Shown here piece after piece: positions 27,401-38,300 of a stretch of DNA of 64,000 nucleotides; within the stretch, counting starts at the first letter, position 1; each line of letters starts with the position of its first letter. Where the stretch lies: the NCBI RefSeq assembly GCF_022458985.1, contig NC_061772.1:3273501-3337500 (forward strand), given 5' to 3'. A program made the translations under genes and the position numbers. The DNA is from Mugil cephalus (taxonomy: Eukaryota; Chordata; Actinopteri; Mugiliformes; Mugilidae). Under the pieces are notes generated by a model, which saw only the letters and a program-made list of their open reading frames with translations, searched no databases and had not been told where the DNA came from.

Positions 27401-29807
27401 ACTTGTGAACGTGACTGTCCCCTGACTCCAGGCGTCCCTGTGAGAAAGGGTCAGTTTGGCACTCTGTTAAACCAGCGGTCATTGAATTTCCACCTCGAAA
27501 TATACACAGAGGACAGATAATAATATTTGGGAGCTCACTAGGGAGTTAAAGGGCTTGCTGGGAGAGGCAGACAATTTAGTTGGGGCTTCCCTAATTGTGT
27601 ATTGTTTACTCCAATTGTAACTCACATAAACACATTCCTCACCCTCTGTTCTTTCCCTAAGTTGTTCCTGTTCAGCCATACGCAGGAGAACTACTCTACC
27701 TCCAGCAATGAGTCAGGTCCATCTTGCCGGTGCCTCGTTTCTTACATTGCCTTGACACAAATCCCTGTTTATGTGGAGCAGTTGATGGCAGTTGTGGTTA
27801 CTCCCACACTGGAGTCATTATCCTACGCCTCCTTCCCTACCCTCTTTCCGGTCTTATAAGTGTTATGTTACAGCAGACAGTAGCAGATATGTATAATAGG
27901 GCTAATTAGCTCACTAGTTCCCAAATGCAGCATAGATGTGGTCACCTCTGTCGACCTCTCTGTAAGACATGGGACAAACCCAACACGAAAATGTTGTTGT
28001 GTTCAAGCTGCATCCAGAGTCCAGGTCACAAGTTGAGCGGCGCCTTCTTGTTCTCTGAATTCAAGTTCCACAATTGTATCTATGTTTTAGTTGGATGGAG
28101 GCCAGTGTTGAGGGATGGCCGATTGATCCAGGTTGTTGTCACTGAGGCACTTAAGTCACACTGCCCTTCAAATATAATTCAGATCTAGCTGGTCAAATGC
28201 AACCGTACCATAGGTATAAAACATAAATCGTATGTGTTTGTGGTGCAGGATGGTAAAAGATATTGCTCTGCCTAATGACACTTTAAAAGGGCTATAAATG
28301 TTTTAAAGACAAAAAACAAAAAACAGTTCCACTGTTGATGTGTTACTTGACCTAGGTGTGTGAATGAAGTAGAAATGGAGGGAGGATGTGTGGGTGTTGG
28401 CTGACATTGTCCTCCGAACCATTTGTTTCCACCAGATGGTTTTCTACTTAACATCTGGTTACATCTGTTTTTTGTATCGCCTTTGACCTCCACTTCTAAT
28501 TGGTCCTCCGTCTCTTGCCTTGTTCTGAAAGCTTCTACCCGGCTTATCTAGAGATACTTGGCCCTGAAAAACTCACTCTCAAAGGCAAATATTATTTCTG
28601 TAGCTGATAGCGGTCAGATTGTAGAGTTACAACAGTTCTGCTATGTGTTGGACTGGCTCTCAATTTGTCATATCACACATTTGGAAATCAGTGATGCATA
28701 GTTTATTTGAAACTTCAACAGATTCTTTTTAAATACACGTGAGAGCCATCCGCAGGATTCAGATAGTACCACACTGCAGTAATGCTCTGACGTGTCCACT
28801 AAAAGAATATTCAGGGTACATCTCATCTAGCTACCCCTGTCACTGCACATTCTTGTTACTTGACTAGACTGTGTTATTGTATTTCTCCTTTTACAGCAAA
28901 TGTGCTCTACACAGAACCACTACTGGTTGAACTGATAAATAAATAGTGAACCCACACACATTACAGAAATACCTAAAAAGTCAGAGTATGTAATTGGTTA
29001 CTTTTAGTGATGGATACCTAATGATTAGTTTGTTTAAATATTAGATTTTCTTACCGTTCCTATCAAACCTACACTTACTTCTGAGATTTAACAGTTGTGC
29101 TGACAGTCCTCTACATTCTTGTAGGGTTCCCTGTTTTATTCTCTGAATACTCTCCTATCATTGCGTGCCTCTGCGGTGTTCCCAAGTTTTTGATTTTGAG
29201 TGACCTCTCTTAGCAAGAATGCAGGAAATCTATCTGGCTTAGGTCATTTTGGGTTTATCCCTTGTCTCGCATTGTCTCTGGTCAGGTTTATTTGGCAGTT
29301 GTGGAGCACAGTGTTCCTCCTCTGTATATAATCACCTGACCAACGCCACCACCACACACAACAAACCAGGATATATTGACAGAAACAAACTGGTCACTTG
29401 CAGATTCTGGAAAACTACTGGTCAGTCTGCCAAGAAATGTGGCCGTTTATGGTTTTAGCTTTTCTTTAGCTTTTCTGGACAAGAGAGGGTTGACAAAAAG
29501 TATCTAAGAATCGAGAAGCAAGACTGATAAAATGTCTTGATCTACTTTCAGAGGAAGACCATAATGACTGGGTGGGGTAGGTGTGGGCAGTTGGATTACT
29601 AGGCATTTATTCACCACTAGATGGCAGAACAACAAAATGGATTTTTAGGCTGAATGTTTCATTTATTAGCAAAATACAATTGATCAAATGACCTGGAAGT
29701 TATTATTGATGTTTAACACTTTTGACATGCTGTCAATATTCCTGTCCTGTCCTTGTGTTTTTCAGAAAGGATTTGTCAAACAAGACTTCACAGATGTCTC
29801 CATCTAG
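9129..29807 (+). CDS. pkp3: Plakophilin-3, 13 coding exons, 770 aa
   Basis: Desmosomal plaque protein of the p120-catenin armadillo family; family members link desmosomal cadherins to desmoplakin and also occur in the nucleus and RNA particles. Exons: 9129-9321, 16212-16300, 17236-17852, 18076-18199, 18453-18657, 18767-18926, 19914-20022, 21110-21274, 21546-21716, 21858-22011, 22640-22835, 23168-23255, 29766-29807. All joins keep the frame and use GT-AG. The head (aa 1-299) starts MAEGCFLSALQP, matching the FLLSALQP start of human PKP3. The armadillo region (about aa 300-757) carries YIQHQCY, ATGAMRNLIY, GVLWNLSS, ALQNITAGE and LNNLV blocks. Human PKP3 is 797 aa. ATG 9129 is chosen for its Kozak context and homology; an in-frame ATG lies at 9117. 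It resembles PKP3 more than PKP1, 2 or 4. Whether it is a or b copy of a fish duplicate is not decidable. Confidence 0.95.
9930..10110 (+). repeat. tRNA-derived SINE-like repeat in pkp3 intron 1
   Basis: Contains GGGGCAGCTGTGGCTCTGTAG followed by GTGTCCTTGAGCAAGACATTGAACCC. The second block is the hallmark 'tgtccttgggcaagacact' body of a widespread vertebrate/fish SINE group, and the first resembles its tRNA-like head. Confidence 0.75.
12140..12370 (-). mobile_element. Tc1-like transposase relic, C-terminal part
   Basis: On the minus strand the QQDNDPKH block lies at about 12345-12310, followed after frameshifts and stops by SSDLNPTEH and a SQEDLWRMV-like tail. These are the second and third catalytic regions of Tc1 transposases. 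Too damaged to encode protein. Lies in pkp3 intron 1. Confidence 0.8.
13725..14130 (-). mobile_element. Tc1-like element end, decayed
   Basis: Contains GAGCAGCCACCTTTAGCTTT and TGAGGTAGTCACCTGGAGTC, which are recognisable terminal-region sequences of teleost/salmonid Tc1 elements, flanked on the right by TCTAGTACATTGTAGAAAA. Only the non-coding end and a small damaged part of the transposase remain. Lies in pkp3 intron 1. Confidence 0.7.
15413..15480. repeat. CA/TG microsatellite
   Basis: About 34 CA units with a single interruption (CATA near 15430). The Thr-His and Val-Cys ORFs on both strands are produced by the repeat and are not genes. Lies in pkp3 intron 1. Confidence 0.97.
16212..16300 (+). 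CDS. pkp3: pkp3 exon 2 (aa 65-94)
   Basis: Begins after TTTGTCTAG and joins as DYSLPEAKCY; it contains GFSSRS, which matches the same hexamer in human PKP3. Ends in phase 0 before GTGAGT. It follows a 6.9 kb intron rich in transposon relics. Confidence 0.9.
17236..17852 (+). CDS. pkp3: pkp3 exon 3, head domain (aa 95-299)
   Basis: Largest exon, low-complexity head rich in Ser, Arg, His and Gln. It has FSSRSAVE (human SSRSAVD), RRSKS and LRRSLS, which look like basophilic-kinase sites, and ASLRSLRSVG, matching the RAPSVRSLSL region of human PKP3. Ends two bases into the codon completed by exon 4. Confidence 0.95.
18076..18199 (+). CDS. pkp3: pkp3 exon 4 (aa 300-341)
   Basis: Start of the armadillo domain: TTAVRYLSESD then VLGAAYIQHQCY, closely matching human LPSAVKYLMASD and VLGAAYIQHKCY. 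Donor CAG/GTATGA. Confidence 0.95.
18246..18270. repeat. TTCC microsatellite
   Basis: Six consecutive TTCC units in the short pkp3 intron 4, preceded by three TTTGTATG units at 18223-18244. Confidence 0.9.
18453..18657 (+). CDS. pkp3: pkp3 exon 5 (aa 342-409)
   Basis: Armadillo repeats: VRALRGIPPLVHLF, then EVQRYATGAMRNLIYENV and DEELRKTITG, each aligning with human PKP3. Donor ACTG/GTAGAA. Confidence 0.95.
18767..18926 (+). CDS. pkp3: pkp3 exon 6 (aa 410-462)
   Basis: Encodes GVLWNLSSRDNLKEKL and the NSSEKEIFYNTTGCLR segment, the counterpart of human GILWNLSSSD and SEAEIFYNATGFLR. Acceptor CTGCAG, donor CAG/GTGACT. Confidence 0.95.
19914..20022 (+). CDS. pkp3: pkp3 exon 7 (aa 463-499)
   Basis: Encodes RNLSSVNERTRRKMRD, matching human RNLSSASQATRQKMRE, then LVESLVCYIQ. 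Donor AAG/GTAACT in phase 0. Confidence 0.94.
21110..21274 (+). CDS. pkp3: pkp3 exon 8 (aa 500-554)
   Basis: Encodes ENSLCVMRNLSYQLYSELPP, matching human ENAVCVLRNLSYRLYDEMPP, and IGCFT (human VGCFT). Ends AGGGAG/GTAAAA. Confidence 0.94.
21546..21716 (+). CDS. pkp3: pkp3 exon 9 (aa 555-611)
   Basis: Encodes KGAEWLWHPKVVVLYKLIL and AALGALQNITAGE, matching human KGLEWLWSPQIVGLYNRLL and AAAGALQNITAGD. The acceptor is CAGCAG, a tandem NAGNAG, so a one-glutamine difference between transcripts is possible. Confidence 0.94.
21858..22011 (+). CDS. pkp3: pkp3 exon 10 (aa 612-662)
   Basis: Encodes WASVLSCVVIEQERMLPIL then PLTGLLRNLARHA, equivalent to human WAGVLSRLALEQERILNPL and SLTGLIRNLSRNA. Donor ATGG/GTAAGA. 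Confidence 0.94.
22640..22835 (+). CDS. pkp3: pkp3 exon 11 (aa 663-727)
   Basis: Encodes VSKLPSDG, SSEVVVNICGALNNLV and MAARDIAHYNGLPKLIGIK, aligned with human IEKLPG, PAEVLVNIIAVLNNLV and IAARDLLYFDGLRKLIFIK. Donor ACAG/GTAGAA. Confidence 0.95.
23168..23255 (+). CDS. pkp3: pkp3 exon 12 (aa 728-757)
   Basis: Encodes KAARAASTVLCNMFQYGKLHRDYK, close to human SSRAASSLLANLWQYNKLHRDFR and ending the armadillo domain. Donor CTG/GTGAGA in phase 0; the frame stays open for a further 112 codons into the intron. Confidence 0.95.
23256..29765 (+). other. pkp3: pkp3 intron 12 (6.5 kb)
   Basis: Separates the penultimate exon from a tiny final exon. It contains the Tc1-derived repeat at 23828-24295 and AT-rich sequence. 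ORFs up to 119 codons, on both strands, show no recognisable domain. No RNA gene or internal gene is seen. Confidence 0.6.
23828..24295 (+). mobile_element. Tc1/mariner-derived non-autonomous repeat, copy 1
   Basis: Nearly full-length copy bounded by imperfect inverted ends: TACACCAATCAGCCACAACA on the left and, on the other strand, TACACTGATCAGGCATAACA on the right. The TA at each outer end fits a Tc1/mariner target duplication. Inside, the family is related to a Tc1-type C-terminal catalytic region, but this copy has no intact frame. Two further copies lie at 37994-38342 and 50032-50425. Confidence 0.75.
29766..29807 (+). CDS. pkp3: pkp3 exon 13, terminal 13 codons and stop
   Basis: After TTTTTCAG the phase-0 frame reads KGFVKQDFTDVSI then TAG. 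This matches the short tail KGYRKEDFLGP of human PKP3, supporting the exon despite its small size and 6.5 kb distance. Confidence 0.88.
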   Translation, partial: KGFVKQDFTDVSI

Positions 29808-29931
29808 GCTGCAGCATTTCATCTGAGCTTATGACCCCTGGATCAAGTTTGCAGTGAAGGAAAGAAGATGGAATTCAAGCAATTGAACTATAGCATAAGG
29901 ATTTATAGACCTTGTTAGACATGTATTTTGG

Positions 29932-29937
29932 ATTAAA
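29932..29937 (+). terminator. pkp3: Candidate pkp3 poly(A) signal (ATTAAA)
   Basis: The common variant hexamer ATTAAA lies 125 bases after the pkp3 stop codon, followed by AT-rich sequence. No AATAAA occurs closer to the stop codon. Position and hexamer are the only support. Confidence 0.4.
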
Positions 29938-30230
29938 TATTGATAGGGACACAGTTCTTTGTAATCTGTCCACTACTAACCAACAACTTTTCATCCATGC
30001 ACACAACAGTGTGGTAGGATAACAATTTAAAAAAACGAAAAATCATAGTAATGCGTGCAAAACATCAATTGGGTCAGTATGTGGCGAAAACAAGCGGAGA
30101 TAATTTCACACCAATAGACAGCTGCCCCTCAGGATTACATTGTGACTGTTGCACAGCTTTTGGATGTACTTGTTCAGTAGTGGACACATTGCAGACTTAT
30201 ATCTCTATAAATTATTTACACTTAAATACA

Positions 30231-30262
30231 CAGGGTGATTCAAAAAGTTATCCTTTAATGAG
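30231..30262 (+). repeat. Mariner-like terminal sequence
   Basis: CAGGGTGATTCAAAAAGTTA is a classic mariner-type terminal inverted repeat sequence. No matching partner end or transposase was found within the next few hundred bases, so it is probably a solo or truncated end. Confidence 0.45.
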
Positions 30263-30489
30263 GAGATGATGTAACAGTTTAACTTGGCTTGGGTTGCTGA
30301 AGATAGACTTGCGATGACGGGAAGCACCGTATGTCCTGGATGCGTATTACAGGTTGACCCGCGTGTGTTGTTCTTTGTTGAATTTCTGTTTTTTTGTTGT
30401 TGTTGTTTTGTTTTTGTTTTTTTGACAGTGACAGTTTCAATACATTTTAGATTGTTGTTGCTAACATATAGATGAGCTGGATAGATAGA

Positions 30490-30517
30490 TACACTACCAG
30501 TCAAAAATATGGACACA
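30490..30517 (+). repeat. Tc1-like terminal sequence beside GATA repeat
   Basis: TACACTACCAGTCAAAAATA followed by TGGACACA matches the outer end of fish Tc1 inverted repeats. It directly abuts the GATA microsatellite, an association common in fish genomes. Confidence 0.6.
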
Positions 30518-30523
30518 GATATG

Positions 30524-30650
<127 letters not shown>

Positions 30651-33600
30651 AAGAAACAGTCATAATCATAGCTAGGCTGCCTCACAATGTGCATTGCCTA
30701 TACAATATATTCTAGTTTTATGGTGAACTGACTTTTAACATTAGAAATATTAAAAGACTGAACATGGTCACAATAAATGCTTTTTAACCGTACTATTGTA
30801 CATAGTAAAGTGCCTTTGAACAGTGACTCTAAGGATAATTCTGGTTTACTTCAATCTGACAGACTTTATTTCCCTGACATGACACACCAAAGGGTTTGTC
30901 ATACAAAATCATCTGAGAAGACCTCTTTGGAGGAACGCAGTTAGTTTCTAAAATCTACTTTGAAGGTGATTAGACTCAATGAAGACCAACCAACTTTATG
31001 ACAGAGGAGGGGGAGGCAAAGAAGAAGACAGAAGCAATAAGTACGTCAGCACATCAGTAGGCAGTGCTCACCTGGAGCCTTACAAGATAGACTACCTACC
31101 TCTTGTGAGAATGATGAGGACGCATTATTCTCACAAGGATCTGTCAATGTTGTACACTGTTTTTATGCAACTTGCTTGTATGGGACCTCCATAACTGAGG
31201 TGGAGAGTGCAAGGTCAGTGGCCCACAGAGCCATAAAGGCTACATCAGTCAGAAACACACCAGGTTGAAATAAACAGGAATTACACAAAGTGCCTCTGAA
31301 CAGCGGTTTACGCTATAGCTTCTGAATCAGCTCTTTGAAATGAAACCTTCTGTCAGAAGTAGCAGCTGATTGTAGCTACCGTAGTGTGTCTGTTTCTGAT
31401 CTTATTAGCATAGAAGTCTAGATCACATGTGACACACCAAAGTTTTGCTTATTTCTTTTGCTTAGTCCAATGTGTATACAAATGACCTGTTAGAGAGGTT
31501 TATGAAGTCAAATACTGATGCTATAAAAGTGGAAAAGAGTGTATGTCAGAAACAATGAAAAATAAACTGAAAAGTTAACGTTACAAGGATAAGCATCTGC
31601 AATCTTTTGTATCTTATCTGTCTATATTGATGTGTATGGAATGGAATTGACTAATGCATTTACTTCAAAGTAAATGAAGAGTACTGAGACAGTCATTTGA
31701 CATATGTAAGAATATAGACACCGCACAGACCATTATGAGACTACTGGTTGATTAACACTCTCTGGGGAGTCAGTGCAGAGTTATGAGAAGCATTAATAAG
31801 GAACAAAAAAAATAAAAAAAATAAAACATGGTTCCCAGTCACAGTCTTGCAGGTCTAATACAGGAGGAGGAGGTGAGGAGGGAGTGGCTCATGAAAGGCT
31901 GGGATCTCCAAGCTTCAACAAAGACCATCCACAGCATGATAAATAAGAGCAGCTGCAATATCAGCATCTTTGTCTCTGCACAGATGTGCTCTGAACTTTG
32001 AGATTAAGGAACACAGATCAGCCCCAGCTAGCTCTCAAGGCTATAATCTGTCACACAATTAGTGCTGTGTTTACAGCTTGTGCCACCCCCACCAACTCAA
32101 CAAAAATCTACTGCTGCTTTGAGCATGAATGGACATTACAGCCATCAATATAAATGACCCCCTGACATTGTTTAAAGCATTAGAAACTCATATTTATAAT
32201 CTCACTAACAACAGGTTAATTTGTTAGGGAGCTGAATGGGACATATATTTAAACCTGTCAGGAGCAGTAGTTGTATGTAGCTGCAGTATGTTACACAGTA
32301 ATCAGCAGGAAGTGACTTGCTGGAGGATTTCATCCAGTTACAGACTTGTCTTTTCCCTCCAACCTTGGAAACCTCAGCCTTGGACTGAGAATTTCTGACC
32401 TCACTCACACACACCAGCAAAACTCTCAAACAAGAGGTGAGAGACAACTGGATATAACAAAACCGTTGGGCGCTAAAATATTACTTTGATGGGGTAATCA
32501 CCCTGAATGGATCTGCCCTGCCCTCTTGTGGCAGTATTAGCACACTGTCAAGGAGGTCTCATATTGCTGTCATAGTTTCATGGTGTTTAAATTCAAACAT
32601 AAATTAAACTTTTTGAAAATACTTGAGAGTCAGTAAGTAGAGCACAAGACACAAACAGCTGTTACTATTTCTCATCTCAGTTACTTTGTGCAGTTCTCAT
32701 TTTTACCAATTAACTCACTTGTGAGTGTTACGGAATTACAAGTGATTCGATGTTATTAATCGTGCTGATGACTAATTGAATGATTGGTTGATTGCTTTAT
32801 TAGAAGATGAGGGCCATTCTACATAATGTAGAATATAAGCTTTGTCTGAAGCAGAGACACTGTCTGAAAGGAAGTTTCATTTTCATGTCTAATATCTAGG
32901 CTCCCTCCCTCGGTACTTTGCCTCTAAAGGCACATTCAGCCAAAGGTTTAAAGTTCCTAGTAGCCTTGTTTCAAGCACTGGTCTCCAAGCCTGTGTTATT
33001 CTTTATAAAACCAATATTAGCAGTGTTTCAGAAACACGCCTTCACAGTTAGATCTCTGATGCTAGAATTAGTTTTGTTCTGCATAGAGATGATAGGACTT
33101 CTAGGGGTGATGGGGTGCACATTTAACTACAGAGCTAATTATTTTAAATGTCTAATAATTGAAACCACTTTTGATGTTACAAGCATTATTATTACCATTT
33201 ATGAACTACACATCTGATCCAACTAATTGTACAAATTATGTCTTGTCAATTATTAATTCTCTTGAGGAGTACACTGAGACTGATTGTGATGAAACGTCTC
33301 ATGGTTAATGATGAACCCAGGAGCAGGGGAAGGTACAGGATACACATGAGAACATGAGGGATGAAATGACAATTTTAGTAGACACTAGTGTGTTGTCTTT
33401 CTGGGTTTATCTATTCAGTTACTGAAAAGTGTTTTCCACAAGGTTCTATCAGTGGTGCTACACCTTCATGTATTGTTAAATGATCTATTGTAAATGCGCT
33501 AAAATCTGCATGTTCATCTATTTGCTGATGATTTTATTATTTACGCCACTAGTTCTCATTTGTTACAGATTCAGAAGATTTAGCAATCAAACTAAACTAG

Positions 33601-34529
33601 ATGAACCAGACCAGACCTGAGAAGTATAATCTTGTTTGCATCATACATACATGTGTGCTTTATCCTCCCATATCTGCTTACTTCTTACATCTATGGTCCC
33701 TCCACATGAAGGAGGGACCCATCTACTTATTGGTGTTCAGGGGGCTTTAACACATCTACCTACTAGTTCACATGAATGCACACAAATTCACACACAACTC
33801 AGGGAAGATTCCATCAGTTAACAAATAAACTAAATAAACTAATGCTCCTCATGTGTTATGCATTTATTAAGAATCTTATTCAATTTATTTTATAGTGAAA
33901 AAATAACAACATGATAAGAGGTGAAACGATTTAAAAAGAATGAAGGTGTTGAGAAGCTTGTACAAGGAAATTGGCAGATGTGTCTGTACACAGAGTAGAC
34001 TTTAATATATCATCCTGCATCGAACAGAACATCAATTAAGCAAAAATAATTACTGAGATAATAAAAGATGGATAGAGTCTAAAAGGAAGAGTCTGACATA
34101 TTTTAAAAGTAACCATAATTACTACATTACTGGTACCTCACAACCTGTGTCTCATTGACTTGCACTTTTTGTCAGCTTCCTTTACATCGCAGCCATTGTG
34201 AAAGTCACCTCACTTAAGGAAACCTGAAGACTTAACGAAGATGGTGCAAAAAAATGTCTAACTGCCTTTTAGAAGCTTCAGTCTGAATTACAAGAATCAG
34301 TTTGTGACAAAAACATGTCTTTCAATTATATCAAACTGACTGAAGATGTTCCTTAAATAAAGTAAAATTAAATTATGATTAGAATTAAGAGGCATTCACA
34401 GTATGGTGTGAACGCAGACATGGTTCTATCGACAGGCACAAATGTTTCATAATTATCTGCTTGTTCTGTACAGTTTTGTTTCCAACAACAGTATGTCAAT
34501 ACAGCACGCAAGCCATACTTACTTTTTAT

Positions 34530-34950
34530 CCAGAAACACACAGTAGGTGATTAACAAGTTCTGGCCCAAGGTAGGAGTCACTTTTAGGAAATCTGGCATA
34601 TTTCTTTTTCAACATAGTACCCTCCTATGCTGGTGCACGTTTTCTGGTGGTTGCAGAACATGCGGATCCCTTCTTTGTAATAGTCTGCATCTTAGACCAT
34701 CAACTTCCTCTTGAATTCGACAGCTCACTCCTTCACTACGCTGGAAGAAGAGGGAACATCCACTAGTGCTGCCATCTTGCCCTCGTGGACCTCCTTCAGA
34801 CAGATGTGGTGGATGACTGGGCAGAGGCCATGATTATCTATTTTGTCAGACAGGTCTGTTTGACTTTTCAATCGCCCGAAACACGAATAACACAAAAGTT
34901 ATTGTTTTAAAACTTTCCGCATTATCACTCAAAATGTGGAACTGGACAAG
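34530..34950 (-). mobile_element. Internally deleted mariner-like element
   Basis: On the minus strand, 34830-34700 reads like the N-terminal part of a mariner transposase (VVKE then stop, AVEFKR), and 34680-34600 jumps straight to the extreme C-terminal part (ADYYKEGIRM, GGYYVEKE). The intervening catalytic domain is missing, so this is a deletion derivative. An AACTTTTGTGTTATTCGTG stretch near 34900-34880 may be its upstream untranslated region. Family assignment is from motif resemblance. Confidence 0.6.
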
Positions 34951-35202
34951 AGCCATACAACTCATCTCCGTCTACCTTAGGGCACAAACTTATCAATCAC
35001 CAGTCCTTTTACATATGACGGGTGTATAGTTCAAGGTGCTGAAGAGCTGTGACTTCTTTCAGTTCTGTGAATCTTGTCCCATCATCCAAGGGAAAGCCCT
35101 CCAGTTTAAAGTTAAACTCCAGCCAGTTCTGCTCTCTTTGGTCATCCTTTTGCTATTTAGTAGGTCCTCTGTGCTAGGTTTTGCAGTTAATCAGGTTTTC
35201 AT

Positions 35203-35321
35203 CTATAAAATGAGTCTCTGACCAAGGATCTTACGGTTAATCTCAGCCAAAGCCACAGAGAACACAAAGGCCTTCTCATCAGACAGACTGGCATAAATAT
35301 CCACTTCCTTCTCTTGTTTCT
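35203..35321 (-). CDS. C16orf87: C16orf87 orthologue exon 4 (aa 116-154, stop)
   Basis: Reads [20 protein letters not shown] and ends GQRLIL then TAG, matching human [20 protein letters not shown] and NQRLIL. Acceptor CACAG. Confidence 0.94.
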
Positions 35322-38300
35322 CTGTGAACACACAAAAACACAGCCAGTCAAACAAATCATTTTGTCAACAGGTAACTAAACTAAAGCTAAAAATTTATTT
35401 GACTTCTATTCTAGCAGCTAATAAAATTCAGATTTTATCAGCTCATGTCCAATTCAACAGTCCAAAAACTGGCTCTCTGGATATTCACCCCATGTCATTT
35501 CCCACATTGTCCATCTCTGCTGTGGCTACTCAATAAAGGTAAAGATATAAAAGAGAGAATAATAAGCGACTATTTAACATGACTTATTTTACCTTTCTCC
35601 TCTTCTTGTTTCTTCAGCCCCACTGTTTTTGGTCTGCCCCGCCCCCTTCTGATGGGATCTGATTGACTGTTGGTCCGGGGTCTTCTCCTGTTCTCCATGT
35701 CATTGGTTAAAGGAGAATCAATCCTCTCTCTGCGGATGCGTTCTGTCCTCCTCCTCTTAAAGTCCAGCTTGTCTGAAGCAGGACACAGATAAGAAAACCA
35801 TTTAGTTAGACTTGAGGAAATTGGGGTTATTTACAATCTTTCATCTTTCTTTCCTTCCCATTTTGAATGTATGTATAAAGATATTTAGCTTATTTTCTCA
35901 CAACAGCTGCCCACTGTGTGTGCCACAGGAATGTGCTCACTGTGTGATTTTAACTTGACTAATTTACAATCAGTTATAAGTGATGACTTTGTAGCTACAA
36001 GAGGAGCGACAAAGAACAAAGGAGCAACCGGTTTCCTGGTCTGCATGAGGCATCGGAAACCACACATACCAGGCTCTTCCCAGCCTGGTTCATCAGCAGC
36101 AGAGGTGAATGTTAACAATGTGTGTTGCTAACAAAGCAGAGGACACCATGGTAAATAATTGGACATACACTGCTACAGCATCATAACTGTCTATGTGTGG
36201 CTAAGCAGAGATCCACATATCTTGAGGCAAAGTACACTTGGTTTATTGGTTTTGGTTAATTCTTTGAACACTATTGTTGGGGCTTATCATCGGCAGTTTA
36301 TTGGGTAGTTGGCACTGAGTTTGTGTTAGTTATACACGCACAACGCAATCTAACCATTCACGGATTATATATATATGCTTTGCATGGGCTTTACAAACAG
36401 CCACAGACGCACTCAAACTTTTGAGGAAACTCTTGCTTCAAAAACATTTCATGACTTTGTTGTTTTGCAGAACGCTGTACAGTCACATAGTTAAAATACT
36501 GTCACTTTGTTTGATTCCATTTCACATGAAACGTATGTGTGAATACTTCAATGTGTAATTTGGTAACTGTGGTGCTAAACCTGCCTTCAAATGGACCTTG
36601 TGAGCTTGTGTAGTGTGGGAAGCCGTGGACACAAAAAGCTTTGTGTCCAAGTGGTGACATAGGCCGTTAAGCTGTTGGTCATCTGGAAGCCACCAAGCTA
36701 ACAACAGGGTAACTTATGGAAGAAATGCAAAGGTTAACGAAAGGATAAGGCTGTGGAATATCAGCATCTTTGCTCAGACATATTTTAAAATATCACCAAA
36801 AACTCCACAGGCCTAAATTACAATATACTGTTATCCACCTCTGTAATTTCTGAAGACATCAAGAAACACATCACTACTCATGAACTCAACATAGCACATG
36901 CTTGTAGGTTGGAGGTTGGACTAAACAAGTTTTATCCGTCATAACGGATAAATGTCATATTGCTGGTGAAAAAATAAAGTTACAAAATCAATTGTAACTT
37001 TGTAACAAGTTTTATCCAACTTCAACTTTATAGTGTCACTAACAATCTAAATTGTCTCAAGACTTTGAAATTCAGCAGATCTCTAGCCAATAAAAAGCAT
37101 GTTATGTATATATTGGTGGTTGGCCTCCCAATAATAATAAAAATCCAAACAAGATAATAGAGGAATCACACAAATATTCAAACCCAAACCACATTTTCAG
37201 ACATACTCCAAATGAGTTTTAATAACGGAAAAGCTTCTTGCAAGCTAAACCTTACCTGCTATAGCTGGAGAAGAGCGTTCATTTAACTTGGCATTTAGGA
37301 GTTTTCTGCTAATGAACACAAAGCCACATGGACACGACTTGCACGCAACAGGAATCTTGAGAGAAACAAACAGGAATATTTTGGGTTGTTACAGCCATGC
37401 ATATCAGTTCCATGACACTTTTCCTTTCTTTTCTCGTCATATGGCTACGGGCTGGTCTTCCACTCATCTCTCCAAAAATGACATCAACGCAACATTTGTG
37501 TTATCAGTGTATGACATATGTTAGACTGACTCGTGGGTCTGTAAATCAGTGTAAATATGAACCAGACCAGAACGAATATGCATCAATGTATAATTTTCCT
37601 CTGTGAGTGTGAACAAATGAACCACCCACAAGCTTTCATCTTCTATTTGATCAGAGAAAAGCAAATGGGAATCAAAAGTTTTAGTGCCACATCCATAGGA
37701 GACGTTGGGTAACATCCACCCACACAACAAGAATCATTTTCTTTCTACATTCTCTTTCATTTTTGAGAACAATACAGTTATTCTTAATAGAAGTCTTCCT
37801 CACAAACACTGAATTTGCCATGTGTGTATACTTACAGTGGAGGTACATTTCAAATTTGAAAAACAACTTTGTATTGTGTAACTATGATTTAAAAACCACC
37901 AGTGTCTTAAGGAGAACACTGCAACTTTCGGTAAAGCTACAAAAATCATTTTACACATAGGATCATTTTTGGTGACATCACATTTTAAAGAAATACACCG
38001 ATTAGGCATATCATTATGACCACCTTTCTAATATTGTGTAGGTCTCCCTTGTGCCTCCAAAACTGTTGTGACAGTTGTTTTATCTGCTTGGAGGCCAGGT
38101 CAACACCTTGTGCTGTTCTTCATGTTTTTTGAGTTGTTCCTAAAGCGTTTTTGTGTGTGTGTGTGTCAGGCTGCATCCTGCTGGGGATGGCTGCTGCCAT
38201 CAAGGAGTGTCATTGCTATGGGGTGGAGGTGCCTGGTCTTGTCTAGGTGGGTGCTACATGTAACATCCGAACAACTGCCAGGTCCAAAAGTTCCCCAGTA

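Noticed and set aside
32918..33217. 99-codon hydrophobic plus-strand frame
   Set aside because: AT-rich, low-complexity hydrophobic translation without recognisable membrane-protein family or gene structure.
33862..33867. Minus-strand AATAAA as poly(A) signal of the C16orf87 orthologue
   Set aside because: It is 1.3 kb from the stop codon with a mariner relic in between; too weak to call without transcripts.
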